A stretch of DNA of 64,000 bases from positions 496,001-560,000 of the forward strand of contig NZ_QFZZ01000002.1 of assembly GCF_005233515.1 (NCBI RefSeq), in the 5' to 3' direction. Below, in pieces: positions 9,878 through 18,410 of this stretch. The position numbers and the translations under genes were made by a program. The notes beneath the pieces are model-generated. The model was not told the origin of the DNA. It did not search any database and saw only the letters and a list, made by a program, of their open reading frames with translations. Positions within the stretch are counted from its first letter, which is position 1; each line of letters starts with the position of its first letter. The stretch comes from Pseudomonas sp. CFBP13508. GTDB lineage: Bacteria; Pseudomonadota; Gammaproteobacteria; Pseudomonadales; Pseudomonadaceae.

Positions 9878-9925
9878 AGCGGAAATCCGCTCACTCAGCC
9901 CAATAAGTCGGCACAAATCCGCTCA
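9878..9925 (+). promoter_or_regulatory. Candidate upstream activator sites for the kgtP-like gene
   Basis: Two direct copies of AAATCCGCTCA start 32 bases apart, close to three turns of the DNA helix, about 50-90 bases upstream of the sigma-54 promoter. The first copy lies in a 14-base inverted repeat, AGCGGA-AA-TCCGCT. This is the expected place and geometry for binding of the DctD/MifR-type activator encoded upstream. The assignment is inference from position and symmetry. Confidence 0.5.
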
Positions 9926-9965
9926 GTCTTCCCCGCCACCCCCTCTAAACCGGCCCCTCACCCCT

Positions 9966-9981
9966 TGGCACACCTCCTGCT
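9966..9981 (+). promoter_or_regulatory. Sigma-54 (-24/-12) promoter
   Basis: TGGCACACCTCCTGCT fits the consensus TGGCAC-N5-TTGCW with one mismatch; the invariant GG and GC are present with the correct 10-base spacing between them. It lies about 62 bases before the kgtP-like start codon and downstream of a sigma-54 activator gene. Confidence 0.75.
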
Positions 9982-10043
9982 ATAGCCCCAGCAGGCTGCG
10001 TTCCGACGCGCTCCACAAAAACAATTAAACGAAGGATCCTTCA

Positions 10044-11363
10044 ATGGATAACTCCAACGCCCTGCCCCTTGGGTCGGCTGCCGTGCCGGCCAAACCAAGA
10101 ACCACCGCGAGCCGGATCAAATCGATCTTCAGCGGTTCTGTCGGCAACATGGTCGAGTGGTACGACTGGTACGTGTATGCCGCCTTCTCCCTGTACTTCG
10201 CGAAAACCTTTTTCCCCGCCGGTTCCACCACCGCGCAACTGATGAACACCGCTGCGATCTTCGCCGTGGGCTTCCTGATGCGCCCGATCGGTGGCTGGCT
10301 GATGGGCATGTACGCCGACAAGGTCGGGCGCAAGAAAGCGCTGATGGCCTCGGTGTACCTGATGTGCTTCGGCTCGCTGCTGATCGCCCTGAGCCCGAAC
10401 TATGAAACCATCGGCATCGGCGCGCCGATCCTGCTGGTGTTCGCCCGCCTGCTGCAAGGCCTTTCGGTTGGCGGCGAATACGGCACCTCGGCGACTTATC
10501 TGTCCGAGATGGCGACCAAGGAACGTCGCGGCTTCTTCTCCAGCTTCCAGTACGTGACCCTGATCTCCGGCCAGCTCATCGCCCTCGGCGTATTGATCGT
10601 GCTGCAAAACACCCTGACCACCGAACAGCTGTACGCGTGGGGCTGGCGCATTCCGTTCGCCATCGGCGCGCTCTGCGCAGTGGTAGCGCTGTACCTGCGT
10701 CGCGGCATGGAAGAAACCGAATCGTTCACCAAGAAAGAGAAGTCCAAGGAAAGCGCGATGCGCACCTTGATGCGCCACCCGAAAGAGCTGTTGACCGTGG
10801 TCGGCCTGACCATGGGCGGCACCCTGGCGTTCTACACCTACACCACCTACATGCAGAAATACCTGGTGAACACGGTCGGCATGAGCATCTCCGACTCGAC
10901 CACCATTTCCGCCGCCACGCTGTTCCTGTTCATGTGCCTGCAACCGATCATCGGTGGCCTGTCGGACAAGATCGGCCGGCGCCCGATCCTGATCGCCTTC
11001 GGTGTGCTCGGTACGATCTTCACCGTGCCGATCCTGATGACCCTGCACACCATCCAGACCTGGTGGGGCGCGTTCTTCCTGATCATGGCCGCGCTGATCA
11101 TCGTCAGCGGCTACACCTCGATCAATGCGGTGGTGAAAGCCGAATTGTTCCCGACCGAAATCCGCGCCCTGGGCGTCGGCCTGCCGTACGCACTGACCGT
11201 GTCGATCTTCGGCGGCACCGCCGAATACATCGCGCTGTGGTTCAAGAGCATCGGCATGGAAACCGGTTACTACTGGTACGTCACCGCGTGCATTGCCGTG
11301 TCGCTGCTGGTGTACATCACCATGAAAGACACCCAGAAACATTCGCGGATCGTCACTGACTGA
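10044..11363 (+). CDS. kgtP: 2-ketoglutarate/dicarboxylate:H+ symporter, KgtP type (MFS, MHS family)
   Basis: 439 residues with 12 predicted membrane helices. It is a proton-coupled permease of the metabolite:H+ symporter family in the inner membrane. Features shared with E. coli KgtP as I recall it include NMVEWYDWYVYAAFSLYFA near the start, GFLMRPIGGWLMG, the loop-2 motif DKVGRKKA, LQGLSVGGEYGTSATY, MQKYLVNTVGM and IRALGVGLPYALT. The likely substrate is 2-ketoglutarate or a related dicarboxylate. The start ATG follows an AAGGAT ribosome site. A sigma-54 promoter and paired upstream repeats precede it, and a DctB/DctD-like pair lies upstream on the same strand, so induction by that pair is likely. 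Confidence 0.85.
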   Translation: MDNSNALPLGSAAVPAKPRTTASRIKSIFSGSVGNMVEWYDWYVYAAFSLYFAKTFFPAGSTTAQLMNTAAIFAVGFLMRPIGGWLMGMYADKVGRKKALMASVYLMCFGSLLIALSPNYETIGIGAPILLVFARLLQGLSVGGEYGTSATYLSEMATKERRGFFSSFQYVTLISGQLIALGVLIVLQNTLTTEQLYAWGWRIPFAIGALCAVVALYLRRGMEETESFTKKEKSKESAMRTLMRHPKELLTVVGLTMGGTLAFYTYTTYMQKYLVNTVGMSISDSTTISAATLFLFMCLQPIIGGLSDKIGRRPILIAFGVLGTIFTVPILMTLHTIQTWWGAFFLIMAALIIVSGYTSINAVVKAELFPTEIRALGVGLPYALTVSIFGGTAEYIALWFKSIGMETGYYWYVTACIAVSLLVYITMKDTQKHSRIVTD

Positions 11364-11498
11364 CGGGGCTACATCGCTGGCAGGCCACAAAATCTGTGTC
11401 CTGCCACGAACCCTACGGGGTCTCGCGTCTGGCTGGAAATATGCGCTGGGTCCTTGCACTATGGCGGCATCCGAATGCAGCTCAGGAATCCGCTCCCC

Positions 11499-12128
11499 AT
11501 GCCCGATGACATCCACTTCTACGAACCCGCCAACGGCCACGGCCTGCCTCACGATCCGTTCAACGCCATCGTCGGCCCGCGCCCCATCGGCTGGATTTCT
11601 TCGCAGGATGCCGAAGGCCGGCTCAATCTCGCGCCGTACAGTTTCTTCAACGCCTTCAACTACGTGCCGCCGATCATTGGCTTTTCCAGTGTCGGGCGCA
11701 AAGACAGTCTGAACAACATCGAGCAGACCGGGGAGTTCGTCTGGAACCTCGCCACGCGCCCGTTGGCCGAGCAGATGAACCAGAGCTGCGCGATGGTCGC
11801 GCCTGAGGTCAACGAGTTTGAACTGGCGGGGCTGACGACCGTGGCGTCGAAGGTGATTTCGGTTCCACGGGTCGCCGAAAGTCCAGTGTCCTTCGAGTGC
11901 AAGGTCACGCAGATCATCCAGCTGCAACGCGCCGATGGCGAAACCGTACCGAGCTGGCTGATCCTCGGCGAGGTCGTCGCCGTGCACATCGCCAAATGGC
12001 TGCTGAAAGACGGCATCTACGACACCGCCGCCGCACAACCGATTCTGCGTGGCGGCGGGCCGGCGGATTATTTTCAGCTGGGGCCTGAAGCACTGTTCAA
12101 AATGTGGCGCCCGGGGGCGCAGAAGTAA
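11499..12128 (+). CDS. Flavin reductase-like (FMN-binding split barrel) protein
   Basis: 209 residues from MPDDIHFYEPANGHG; in-frame ATG codons at 11454 and 11475 are possible, but AGGAA about ten bases before 11499 favours this one. The sequence fits the DIM6/NTAB-type flavin reductase-like family: NAIVGPRPIGWISS near the N-terminus, then APYSFFNAFNYVPPIIGFSS and a typical RGGGPADYF end. Such proteins bind FMN and may reduce or carry flavin; the substrate is unknown. It stands alone between the permease gene and two convergent small genes. No secretion signal is seen. Confidence 0.8.
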   Translation: MPDDIHFYEPANGHGLPHDPFNAIVGPRPIGWISSQDAEGRLNLAPYSFFNAFNYVPPIIGFSSVGRKDSLNNIEQTGEFVWNLATRPLAEQMNQSCAMVAPEVNEFELAGLTTVASKVISVPRVAESPVSFECKVTQIIQLQRADGETVPSWLILGEVVAVHIAKWLLKDGIYDTAAAQPILRGGGPADYFQLGPEALFKMWRPGAQK

Positions 12129-12371
12129 TTACCAGATCAGCTCGGCGTCATCAGTGACGCCCTTGAGCTTGTCCAGCTCGTTGATGGCCGCATCATCGGC
12201 AGCGATGGCGCCGGGGAACACCTGCTCGTTGAGCAATTTGTGAAAGCGCGGTGCGCCGCCATCGACCAAAGCCTTGACCGCGATGGCCGCGTAATAACCC
12301 TTGTTGCCGCCCAGCTCGACGGGGACGACTGCGGAAACTGCTTCGAAGCGTTCAAACTCTTTACGTGCCAT
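12129..12371 (-). CDS. Small conserved protein of unknown function
   Basis: 80 residues beginning MARKEFERFEAVSAVVPVEL and ending in an acidic stretch (KLKGVTDDAELIW). It is probably soluble; no membrane segment, signal peptide or metal motif is seen. I believe similar short proteins occur in other Pseudomonas genomes but know no function. It is convergent with the flavin reductase-like gene, with the two stop codons adjacent. Codon use is like the neighbours, which supports a real gene. Confidence 0.65.
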   Translation of the reverse strand: MARKEFERFEAVSAVVPVELGGNKGYYAAIAVKALVDGGAPRFHKLLNEQVFPGAIAADDAAINELDKLKGVTDDAELIW

Positions 12372-12414
12372 GTCGCGGATCCTGGCTCAATCAAATAAGC
12401 CGGACATTAAACCC

Positions 12415-12768
12415 TCAACCGGCGAGTTTGTGTATCGGCGCCGCGCATTGACCGAGGGCCTGCGCGGCGGAAACGTCCCTGAAGGTGTGGAAGTCGAGGC
12501 TGTTGACCACCAGGTCCTGGACCAGCTCGGCAAAGACTTCCATCGACGGACTGTTGAAATACGCCGTCATCATCTGTTGGCTGCTCCAGTAGCCGCTGAC
12601 CAGCCACAGGTCGGCATCGCACTGCGACTGTTGCAAGGAAAAACTCAGGCAGCCGGGCGCCGCGCGCGAGACCTCGATCAACGCGCTGAGGCGCACACCG
12701 AGTTCCGCCGAACGCCCGGGCTGGGCACGAACGAAGGCCATATGACTGACAGGCATCTGCTTGGACAT
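12415..12768 (-). CDS. Antibiotic biosynthesis monooxygenase (ABM) domain protein
   Basis: 117 residues from MSKQMPVSHMAF, chosen because GGAGGG lies eight bases upstream; the open frame runs 97 codons further but that part is not protein-like. The body is a single ABM ferredoxin-like fold: RSAELGVRLSALIEVSRAAP, then CLSFSLQQSQCDADLWLVSG and SSQQMMTAYFNSPSMEVF. ABM proteins are small dimeric cofactor-free oxygenases or stress proteins; the substrate is not predictable. It faces away from the AraC gene on the other strand. Confidence 0.8.
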   Translation of the reverse strand: MSKQMPVSHMAFVRAQPGRSAELGVRLSALIEVSRAAPGCLSFSLQQSQCDADLWLVSGYWSSQQMMTAYFNSPSMEVFAELVQDLVVNSLDFHTFRDVSAAQALGQCAAPIHKLAG

Positions 12769-12952
12769 GATCAACCCTCCATGAAATCGCGTGGCAGCCG
12801 GGAGACGGGCTGCGACTGGAGCAAAGATTAAGGTCCGCGGCGGCAGCGCCGTTAGTCGATTCCTGCCTTCGCGTTGCACAATCCTGCGAGACTGTGCAGA
12901 CGACCTGTAACAACCTGTAAACCTGCGCAACACGTGTGTCATACGCGTTTTG

Positions 12953-13031
12953 TGTAGGAGCTGCCGAAGGCTGCGATCTGTTGATTTTGCCTTGAAGATC
13001 AACGGATCGCAGCCTTCGGCAGCTCCTACAG
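12953..13031. repeat. GTAGGAGCTGCCGAAGGCTGCGATC inverted pair
   Basis: Two arms of GTAGGAGCTGCCGAAGGCTG face each other about 30 bases apart and would form a long hairpin. The same repeat occurs near 39.0 kb. This is an intergenic Pseudomonas repeat of a type different from the GTGGGAGCGAGCC REPs. The rest of the 396-base gap between the ABM gene and the AraC gene shows nothing else recognisable. Confidence 0.8.
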
Positions 13032-13164
13032 GATCGTATGGCGGAAGACATGTGCGCACCTCAGGGCAGAATCAGGCAAGCATTTGGCAGAATGTGTCTA
13101 CCGCCGCTGCTTGCACAAACATATGCTCTGCTGCATTCCCCCTCACTTGCCGAGGATGCCGTGT

Positions 13165-14094
13165 ATGACGTCATTCGATCGTTTTCAAGCCGAACCCAGC
13201 GCCGACATGGAAAAGCAGCGCGCGGAGCTGGCGGCGATCATCCGCCGCAACACCAGCGACGATGGCAGCTACCAGACCGCGATCGGTTCGCTGGTGATGT
13301 CGCGCCACACCCAGTCCCATGATTTTGCCCCGGTGCTCGCGCAGCCGGCGCTGTGCATCATGGCGCAGGGGCGCAAAGAGGTGCGCCTGGCCGATGAGTT
13401 CTTCAACTACGACCCGCTGAATTATCTGGTGGTGTCGGTTTCGATGCCGCTCAGCGGCCGGGTGGTCAATGTCTCGCCGGAAGAACCGATCCTCGCCGTG
13501 CGCCTCGACATTGATCCGACCGAAATCACCGCGCTGATCGCCGACGCCGGCCCGATGGGCGTACCGACCCGGCCGACCGGACGTGGCCTGTACGTGGAAA
13601 AAATCGACAGCGCCATGCTCGATGCAGTGTTGCGTCTGGCCCGGCTGCTCGACGCGCCGAAAGACATCGCCATGCTCGCGCCGCTGATTCGCCGGGAGAT
13701 TCTCTACCGCTTGCTGCGCAGCCCGCAGGGTCATCGTTTGTATGAGATCGCGATTGCCAACAGCCAGAGCCATCGCATCAGCCAGGCAATCAAATGGCTC
13801 AACGGCAATTTCGAGCAGCCGCTGCGCATCGATGATCTGGCGCGGGAAGTGAACCTCAGCGTGTCGACGTTGCATCACCGTTTCAAGGCGATGACCGCGA
13901 TGAGTCCGTTGCAATATCAGAAGCAACTGCGCCTGCAAGAAGCGCGGCGGCTGATGTTGACCGAAGGCCTGGAAGCCTCGGCGGCGGGGTATCGGGTGGG
14001 CTATGAAAGTCCGTCGCAGTTCAGCCGCGAATACAGCCGCCTGTTTGGCGCGCCGCCGTTGCGGGATCTGGCGCGGTTGCGGCTTTCGGTCTGA
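13165..14094 (+). CDS. AraC-family regulator with AraC_N (cupin) sensor domain
   Basis: 309 residues from MTSFDRFQAEPSAD; AGGA lies nine bases before this ATG, while an earlier in-frame start would add a cysteine-rich, unlikely extension. The N-terminal half is the AraC_N type domain (MSRHTQSHDFAPVLAQPALC, QGRKEVRLAD, NYLVVSVSMPLSGRV) that binds a small effector. The C-terminal 100 residues hold two helix-turn-helix motifs (IDDLAREVNLSVSTLHHRF and ASAAGYRVGYESPSQFSREY). No target can be named: it is convergent with the aldehyde dehydrogenase gene, and its upstream side is repeat DNA. Confidence 0.85.
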   Translation: MTSFDRFQAEPSADMEKQRAELAAIIRRNTSDDGSYQTAIGSLVMSRHTQSHDFAPVLAQPALCIMAQGRKEVRLADEFFNYDPLNYLVVSVSMPLSGRVVNVSPEEPILAVRLDIDPTEITALIADAGPMGVPTRPTGRGLYVEKIDSAMLDAVLRLARLLDAPKDIAMLAPLIRREILYRLLRSPQGHRLYEIAIANSQSHRISQAIKWLNGNFEQPLRIDDLAREVNLSVSTLHHRFKAMTAMSPLQYQKQLRLQEARRLMLTEGLEASAAGYRVGYESPSQFSREYSRLFGAPPLRDLARLRLSV

Positions 14095-14123
14095 TCCAGT
14101 ATCTGAGGTGGGGCTTATGGCGC

Positions 14124-14190
14124 TTTCGCGAGCAGGCTCGCTCCCATAAGGAAATGCATTCCAATGTGGGAGCGAGCCTGCTCGCGAAGG
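14124..14190. repeat. REP pair
   Basis: Two REP arms in tail-to-tail orientation, TTCGCGAGCAGGCTCGCTCC and its reverse complement, about 25 bases apart. They lie between the convergent AraC and aldehyde dehydrogenase genes, where a hairpin could act as a transcription block or protect the mRNA ends. Confidence 0.9.
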
Positions 14191-14218
14191 GGTCAGTCCA
14201 GGCGCTACATATCTATGA

Positions 14219-15670
14219 TCAGACCGCGCGGATCACATGCTTGATCTCCTGAAACGCCGCCAACCCCCAAGGCCCCAGTTCGCGGCCGACGCTGCTCTGC
14301 TTGTAACCGCCCCAAGCCGTCTGCGGGAAGATCACCTGCGGAGCATTGATCCACACCAGCCCTGCCTGCAAGGCATTGGCCACGCGATCCGCCGTTGCAG
14401 CATCGCGCGTCGCCACACTCGCGACCAGGCCGAACTGCGTGTCGTTGGCCAGCGCAATCGCCTCGCTCTCGCTGGCGAAACTGCGCACACACACCACCGG
14501 GCCGAAAATCTCTTCACGCCATAACGCGCTGTCCAGCGGCACGTCGGTGAACACCGTCGGTTGGAGAAAATAACCGCGCGGCAAATGCGCCGGACGATTG
14601 CCGCCGCACACCAACCTCGCCCCGGCGCTCAAACCGCGATCAATATGCCCAAGCACCCGCTGGTACTGCGCCTGATTGACCAGCGCGCCCATCTCCACAT
14701 CCGCATCAAACGGATCAGCGACTCGGATCGCCTCCGCACGTTTTTGCAGGCGCTGAAGAAATTCATCCATCAATGCCTCGGCCACCAGCACCCGACTGGT
14801 GGCCGAGCACATTTGCCCGGCGTTGAAGAATCCGCCACCACAGGCCAATTCCACCGCCAGTTCCAGGTCGGCATCCGCCAGCACCAGCAAAGAAGATTTG
14901 CCACCCAATTCCAGGCTGACACCCTTCACGGTTTCTGCGGCGCGCTGCATCACCTGCACGCCAACCGCATTGCTGCCGGTGAAGGAGATCTTGGCGATAC
15001 GTGGATCCGCCGACAACGGCGCGCCCACCGCCAGCCCGGTGCCGCAGACCAGATTGAACACGCCGTCGGGCAACCCGCATTCAGCGATGATCGCGGCCAG
15101 TTCCAGCTCCGGCAGCGGCGTCACTTCAGAGGGTTTCAGTACCACGCAGCAACCGGCGGCGAGCGCCGGGGCGAGTTTCCACGCGGTGGTGACCATCGGG
15201 AAATTCCACGGCACGATCAGCCCGACCACACCGCATGGCTCACGCCGCAAGCGTGCGCTGAAATCCTCGCTGGGCAGCGGCACGTTGCTGTCCTGACCGG
15301 CGTCGAAGCCTTCGGCGAGTTCGGCGTAATAGTCGAAAGTGGCGATCACGTCATCGACGTCGATCGCCGCTTCGAACACCGGTTTGCCGTTGTTGCTCGA
15401 CTGCAGGTTCATCAAGTGCTCGCGAGCGTTGCGCACGCCGTTGGCAATGTTGCGCAGGATCGCAGCGCGTTCGGCGCCGGTGGTTTTCGACCAATGTTCG
15501 AACGCCTCGGTCGCCGCGCTGATCGCCTGGTCGACGGCGTGTTCGTCACCGCCATTGACGGTGGTCAGCAGCGCTTCGGTAGCGGGGTTGATCACCCGTA
15601 GATGTTCGCGGCCCGACGACCATTGACCGTTGATGTAGAGCCCGTCGAGTGTGGTTGGAAAACTGATCAT
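14219..15670 (-). CDS. NAD(P)-dependent aldehyde dehydrogenase, probably 4-guanidinobutyraldehyde dehydrogenase
   Basis: 483 residues from MISFPTTLDGLYINGQWSSG. The ALDH superfamily marks are complete: VPWNFPMVTTAWKLAPALAA (cofactor site), SFTGSNAVGVQVM, the general base in LELGGKSS, the catalytic Cys in FFNAGQMCSATSRV and the EEIFGPVVCV motif. The start overlaps the stop of the AruI-like gene as ATGA, so the two are co-translated. Decarboxylation of 2-ketoarginine gives 4-guanidinobutyraldehyde, which this enzyme would oxidise to 4-guanidinobutyrate. The substrate is inferred from the neighbour; the sequence itself fits betaine- or aminoaldehyde-type dehydrogenases generally. Confidence 0.85.
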   Translation of the reverse strand: MISFPTTLDGLYINGQWSSGREHLRVINPATEALLTTVNGGDEHAVDQAISAATEAFEHWSKTTGAERAAILRNIANGVRNAREHLMNLQSSNNGKPVFEAAIDVDDVIATFDYYAELAEGFDAGQDSNVPLPSEDFSARLRREPCGVVGLIVPWNFPMVTTAWKLAPALAAGCCVVLKPSEVTPLPELELAAIIAECGLPDGVFNLVCGTGLAVGAPLSADPRIAKISFTGSNAVGVQVMQRAAETVKGVSLELGGKSSLLVLADADLELAVELACGGGFFNAGQMCSATSRVLVAEALMDEFLQRLQKRAEAIRVADPFDADVEMGALVNQAQYQRVLGHIDRGLSAGARLVCGGNRPAHLPRGYFLQPTVFTDVPLDSALWREEIFGPVVCVRSFASESEAIALANDTQFGLVASVATRDAATADRVANALQAGLVWINAPQVIFPQTAWGGYKQSSVGRELGPWGLAAFQEIKHVIRAV

Positions 15671-17304
15671 TGGGCCACCGCCTGCATCCACTGGTTCTGG
15701 TCGATTTCAATCAGCGTCGGGCCTTGCCGGTCCGTCGCCTCGCGCAGCGCTGCGCGCAATTCGTCGATGCTGCTGATGGCTTGCGCGGCGCAACCGAGGC
15801 CCTTGGCCACGGCGACGAAATCCGGGGTGTAGATGTCCACGCCGACCGGTTCGATGGCGCGGTTGACCATGTACTTTTTGATCTCCTCGTAACCCTGGTT
15901 ATTCCACAGCAGCACGATTACCGGCACCCGCGCTTCAACGGCGCTGGCCAGTTCCGGCAGGGTGAATTGCAAGCCGCCGTCACCGATCAGGCACACCACC
16001 GGCGGGCGCGCGCCGTTATCGAGTTGTCCACCGAGCCACGCACCAATCGCCGCCGGCAACGCATAGCCGAGGGTGCCGTAACCGGTGGATGCGTTGAACC
16101 AGCGACGCGGACGCTCGGGGTTGAACGTGAGGTTGCCGGTGTACACCGGTTGCGTGGAATCGCCGACGAACACCGCGCCAGGCAGCTCATGCAGCACGGT
16201 TTCGAGGAAACGCGTCTGCGCCAGCGTCGGCGCATCCCAGCTCGCCGCCAATTCTTTACGCAGACGCGCGGCGCGGACCTGGCCCCAATCATTGCGGCGT
16301 TCGACCAGCGGTTGGTGCGACAAGGCGCTGAGCAATGCTTGCGCGGCATTGCGCGAATCAGCGACCAGTGCGACGTGCGGCGGGTAGTTGCGCACGGTCT
16401 GATCGGCATCGATGTCGATGCGCAACAGCTTGCCGGGAATCTCGAAGCCGCCGGCGAAGGTCACGTCGTAATCAGTCTCGGCCAGCTCCGTGCCGATCGC
16501 CAGCACCACGTCGGCTTCAGCGACCAGTGCGCGGGTGGCGACCAGGCTCTGCGTCGAACCGATCAACAACGGATGGCTGGTCGGCAGCATGCCTTTGGCG
16601 TTGATGGTCAGCGCCACTGGAGCGTCGAGCAATTCGGCGAGTCGGGTCAGCTGCGGCGCTGCGTCGATAGCACCGCCGCCGGCGAGAATCAGTGGACGTT
16701 GCGCCGTGGCGAGCAGTTCGCTCATGCGGGCCACGGCAGCCGGTGCGGCGCCGGCGCGATCGATATTCACCGGCAGGCTGGCGAGCAACTCATCGGCCTC
16801 TTCCACCAGCACGTCCAACGGAATTTCGATGTGCACCGGACGCGGTCGTCCGGCCTGGAACAGCGCGAAAGCGCGAGCAAGCACCACCGGCAGTTCGGCA
16901 GCGGACATCAGCGTGTGCGAGAACGCTGCGACGCCGCCGACCAGTGCGCTCTGGTTCGGCAGTTCATGCAACTTGCCGCGGCCACCGCCCAACTGACTGC
17001 GCGACTGCACGCTGGAGATCAGCAGCATCGGAATCGAATCGGCGTAAGCCTGGCCCATGGCCGTGGTGATATTGGTCATGCCCGGGCCGGTGATGATGAA
17101 GCACACGCCGGGTTTGCCGCTGGTGCGCGCGTAGCCGTCAGCCATGAACCCGGCGCCCTGTTCGTGACGAGGCGTGACGTGGTTGATGCTTGAACGCGCG
17201 AGGCCTCGGTACAGCTCAACGGTGTGTACACCGGGAATGCCGAACACCTGCTCGACCCCGTAATTCTCCAACAGCTTGACCAGTACTTCGCCGCACGTTG
17301 CCAT
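15667..17304 (-). CDS. aruI: Thiamine-diphosphate-dependent 2-ketoarginine decarboxylase, AruI type
   Basis: 545 residues from MATCGEVLVKLLENYGV. It is a three-domain ThDP enzyme of the acetolactate synthase type: catalytic Glu48 in PRHEQGAGFMADGYAR, central domain, then the ThDP/Mg motif GDGGLQFTLPELA closed by WNNQGYEEIK. FGIPGVHTVELYRGL and ITGPGMTNITTAMGQAYADS resemble AruI (5-guanidino-2-oxopentanoate decarboxylase) of the arginine transaminase route as I recall it. It comes first in a two-gene operon with the aldehyde dehydrogenase. No transaminase (aruH) gene lies beside it. A LysR gene is divergent across a REP pair. An acetolactate synthase-like enzyme with another 2-oxo acid substrate is the alternative. 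Confidence 0.75.
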   Translation of the reverse strand: MATCGEVLVKLLENYGVEQVFGIPGVHTVELYRGLARSSINHVTPRHEQGAGFMADGYARTSGKPGVCFIITGPGMTNITTAMGQAYADSIPMLLISSVQSRSQLGGGRGKLHELPNQSALVGGVAAFSHTLMSAAELPVVLARAFALFQAGRPRPVHIEIPLDVLVEEADELLASLPVNIDRAGAAPAAVARMSELLATAQRPLILAGGGAIDAAPQLTRLAELLDAPVALTINAKGMLPTSHPLLIGSTQSLVATRALVAEADVVLAIGTELAETDYDVTFAGGFEIPGKLLRIDIDADQTVRNYPPHVALVADSRNAAQALLSALSHQPLVERRNDWGQVRAARLRKELAASWDAPTLAQTRFLETVLHELPGAVFVGDSTQPVYTGNLTFNPERPRRWFNASTGYGTLGYALPAAIGAWLGGQLDNGARPPVVCLIGDGGLQFTLPELASAVEARVPVIVLLWNNQGYEEIKKYMVNRAIEPVGVDIYTPDFVAVAKGLGCAAQAISSIDELRAALREATDRQGPTLIEIDQNQWMQAVAQ

Positions 17305-17334
17305 GTTGATTGCCCTTTCATTCACTGAACACTC

Positions 17335-17428
17335 CCTGTGGGAGCGAGCCTGCTCGCGAATAAGCGGTCCAGCCAACATCCGTGTCGAACCTTGAACCGT
17401 CTTCGCGAGCAGGCTCGCTCCCACAGGG
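17335..17428. repeat. REP pair
   Basis: Arms GTGGGAGCGAGCCTGCTCGC and its reverse complement about 50 bases apart. Unusually, this pair lies between two divergent genes (aruI-like and LysR), where it falls in the promoter region instead of after a gene. Confidence 0.9.
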
Positions 17429-17522
17429 TCCGTGGAGTGATCATTGGAACGGTGCGCAACTGGCAGCAACAATCGATTAAAAGTCATACTAGCCATGTCC
17501 CCACGTCATACCTCGGATCGCC

Positions 17523-18404
17523 ATGAAACGCCTGCCACCCCTTCCCGCTCTGCATACGTTCTGGATCACCGCGCAATGCTGCAATTTCACTCGCGCCGCC
17601 GAGCAGTTGCACATCACTCAGGGCGCGGTGAGCCGGCAGATCGCCGGGCTCGAAGAACAGCTCGGTTATCCGCTGTTCATTCGTCTGGCCCGAGGTCTGG
17701 CGCTGACGGCCGAAGGCCGCGAATGGCTGCCGCGAGTGGAAAAGGTCTTCGGGCTGATCAGTGAAGCGACCGAGCAGATCGGTCTGACGCGGCAAACCTT
17801 GCAACTCAAGGCCCCGAGCTGCGTGATGCGCTGGCTGCTGCCGCGTCTGCTGCAATGGCAGAAGGAACGCCCGGACGTGCCGGTGAAACTGACGGCCTCG
17901 CTGCAACACGGCGTGGACTTTCAGCGCGAGCAATTCGATGCCGCGGTGATCTACGGCCCGCCGCCGGACAATTCGCCAGGCGCACTGCATCTGTTCGACG
18001 AGCAACTGACACCGGTCTGCTCGCCGCAACTGCTCAAGGGCTCGCCGGCGCTGAATTCACCGCAGGATTTGCAAGAGCATCTATTGTTGCACCCGACCCA
18101 CGACATTCAGGACTGGTCGGTATGGCTCGATGCGGCGGGTTTGCAACTGGGCAGTCTGCGCAGCGGTCAGCATTTCGAAACGCTGGATCAGGCGATGTCG
18201 ATGGCGTCGCACGGGACGGGGGTGGCGATCGGGGACTGGTCGCTGATTGGCGATGATCTGAACGCAGGACGGCTGGTGATGCCGTTTGCGTTGAAGGTGA
18301 AGACGGGGTTGGCGTATTACGTGGTGGTGCCTGCTGGAGCCGAACCCTCGCCGCAACTTGAGGAGCTGATGCTCTGGCTGGTTGAGCAGGCTCATTTGCG
18401 CTGA
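17523..18404 (+). CDS. LysR-family regulator, GcvA-like
   Basis: 293 residues. The helix-turn-helix sits at about 20-45 (FTRAAEQLHITQGAVSRQIA), followed by the usual linker helix and a type-2 periplasmic-binding-like effector domain. PLPALHTFWITAQCCNFTRA at the start is typical of the GcvA/AmpR-like branch. It is divergent from the aruI-aldehyde dehydrogenase operon, so it is the natural candidate regulator of that operon, perhaps responding to arginine or a 2-oxo acid (inference). No operator could be picked out with confidence between the two genes because a REP pair occupies much of the gap. Confidence 0.85.
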   Translation: MKRLPPLPALHTFWITAQCCNFTRAAEQLHITQGAVSRQIAGLEEQLGYPLFIRLARGLALTAEGREWLPRVEKVFGLISEATEQIGLTRQTLQLKAPSCVMRWLLPRLLQWQKERPDVPVKLTASLQHGVDFQREQFDAAVIYGPPPDNSPGALHLFDEQLTPVCSPQLLKGSPALNSPQDLQEHLLLHPTHDIQDWSVWLDAAGLQLGSLRSGQHFETLDQAMSMASHGTGVAIGDWSLIGDDLNAGRLVMPFALKVKTGLAYYVVVPAGAEPSPQLEELMLWLVEQAHLR

Positions 18405-18410
18405 AGCCTC

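Noticed and set aside
10041..12038. 665-codon open frame on the minus strand
   Set aside because: It runs opposite the kgtP-like and flavin-binding genes, is rich in His/Arg/Gln as expected for the antisense of high-GC codons, and matches no family.
12407..13051. Alternative 214-codon frame over the ABM monooxygenase gene
   Set aside because: It overlaps the ABM frame, has an unlikely Cys/Arg-rich composition and reads through the intergenic repeat.
15670..17193. 507-codon open frame on the plus strand
   Set aside because: Antisense shadow of the AruI-like gene, which has complete ThDP motifs.
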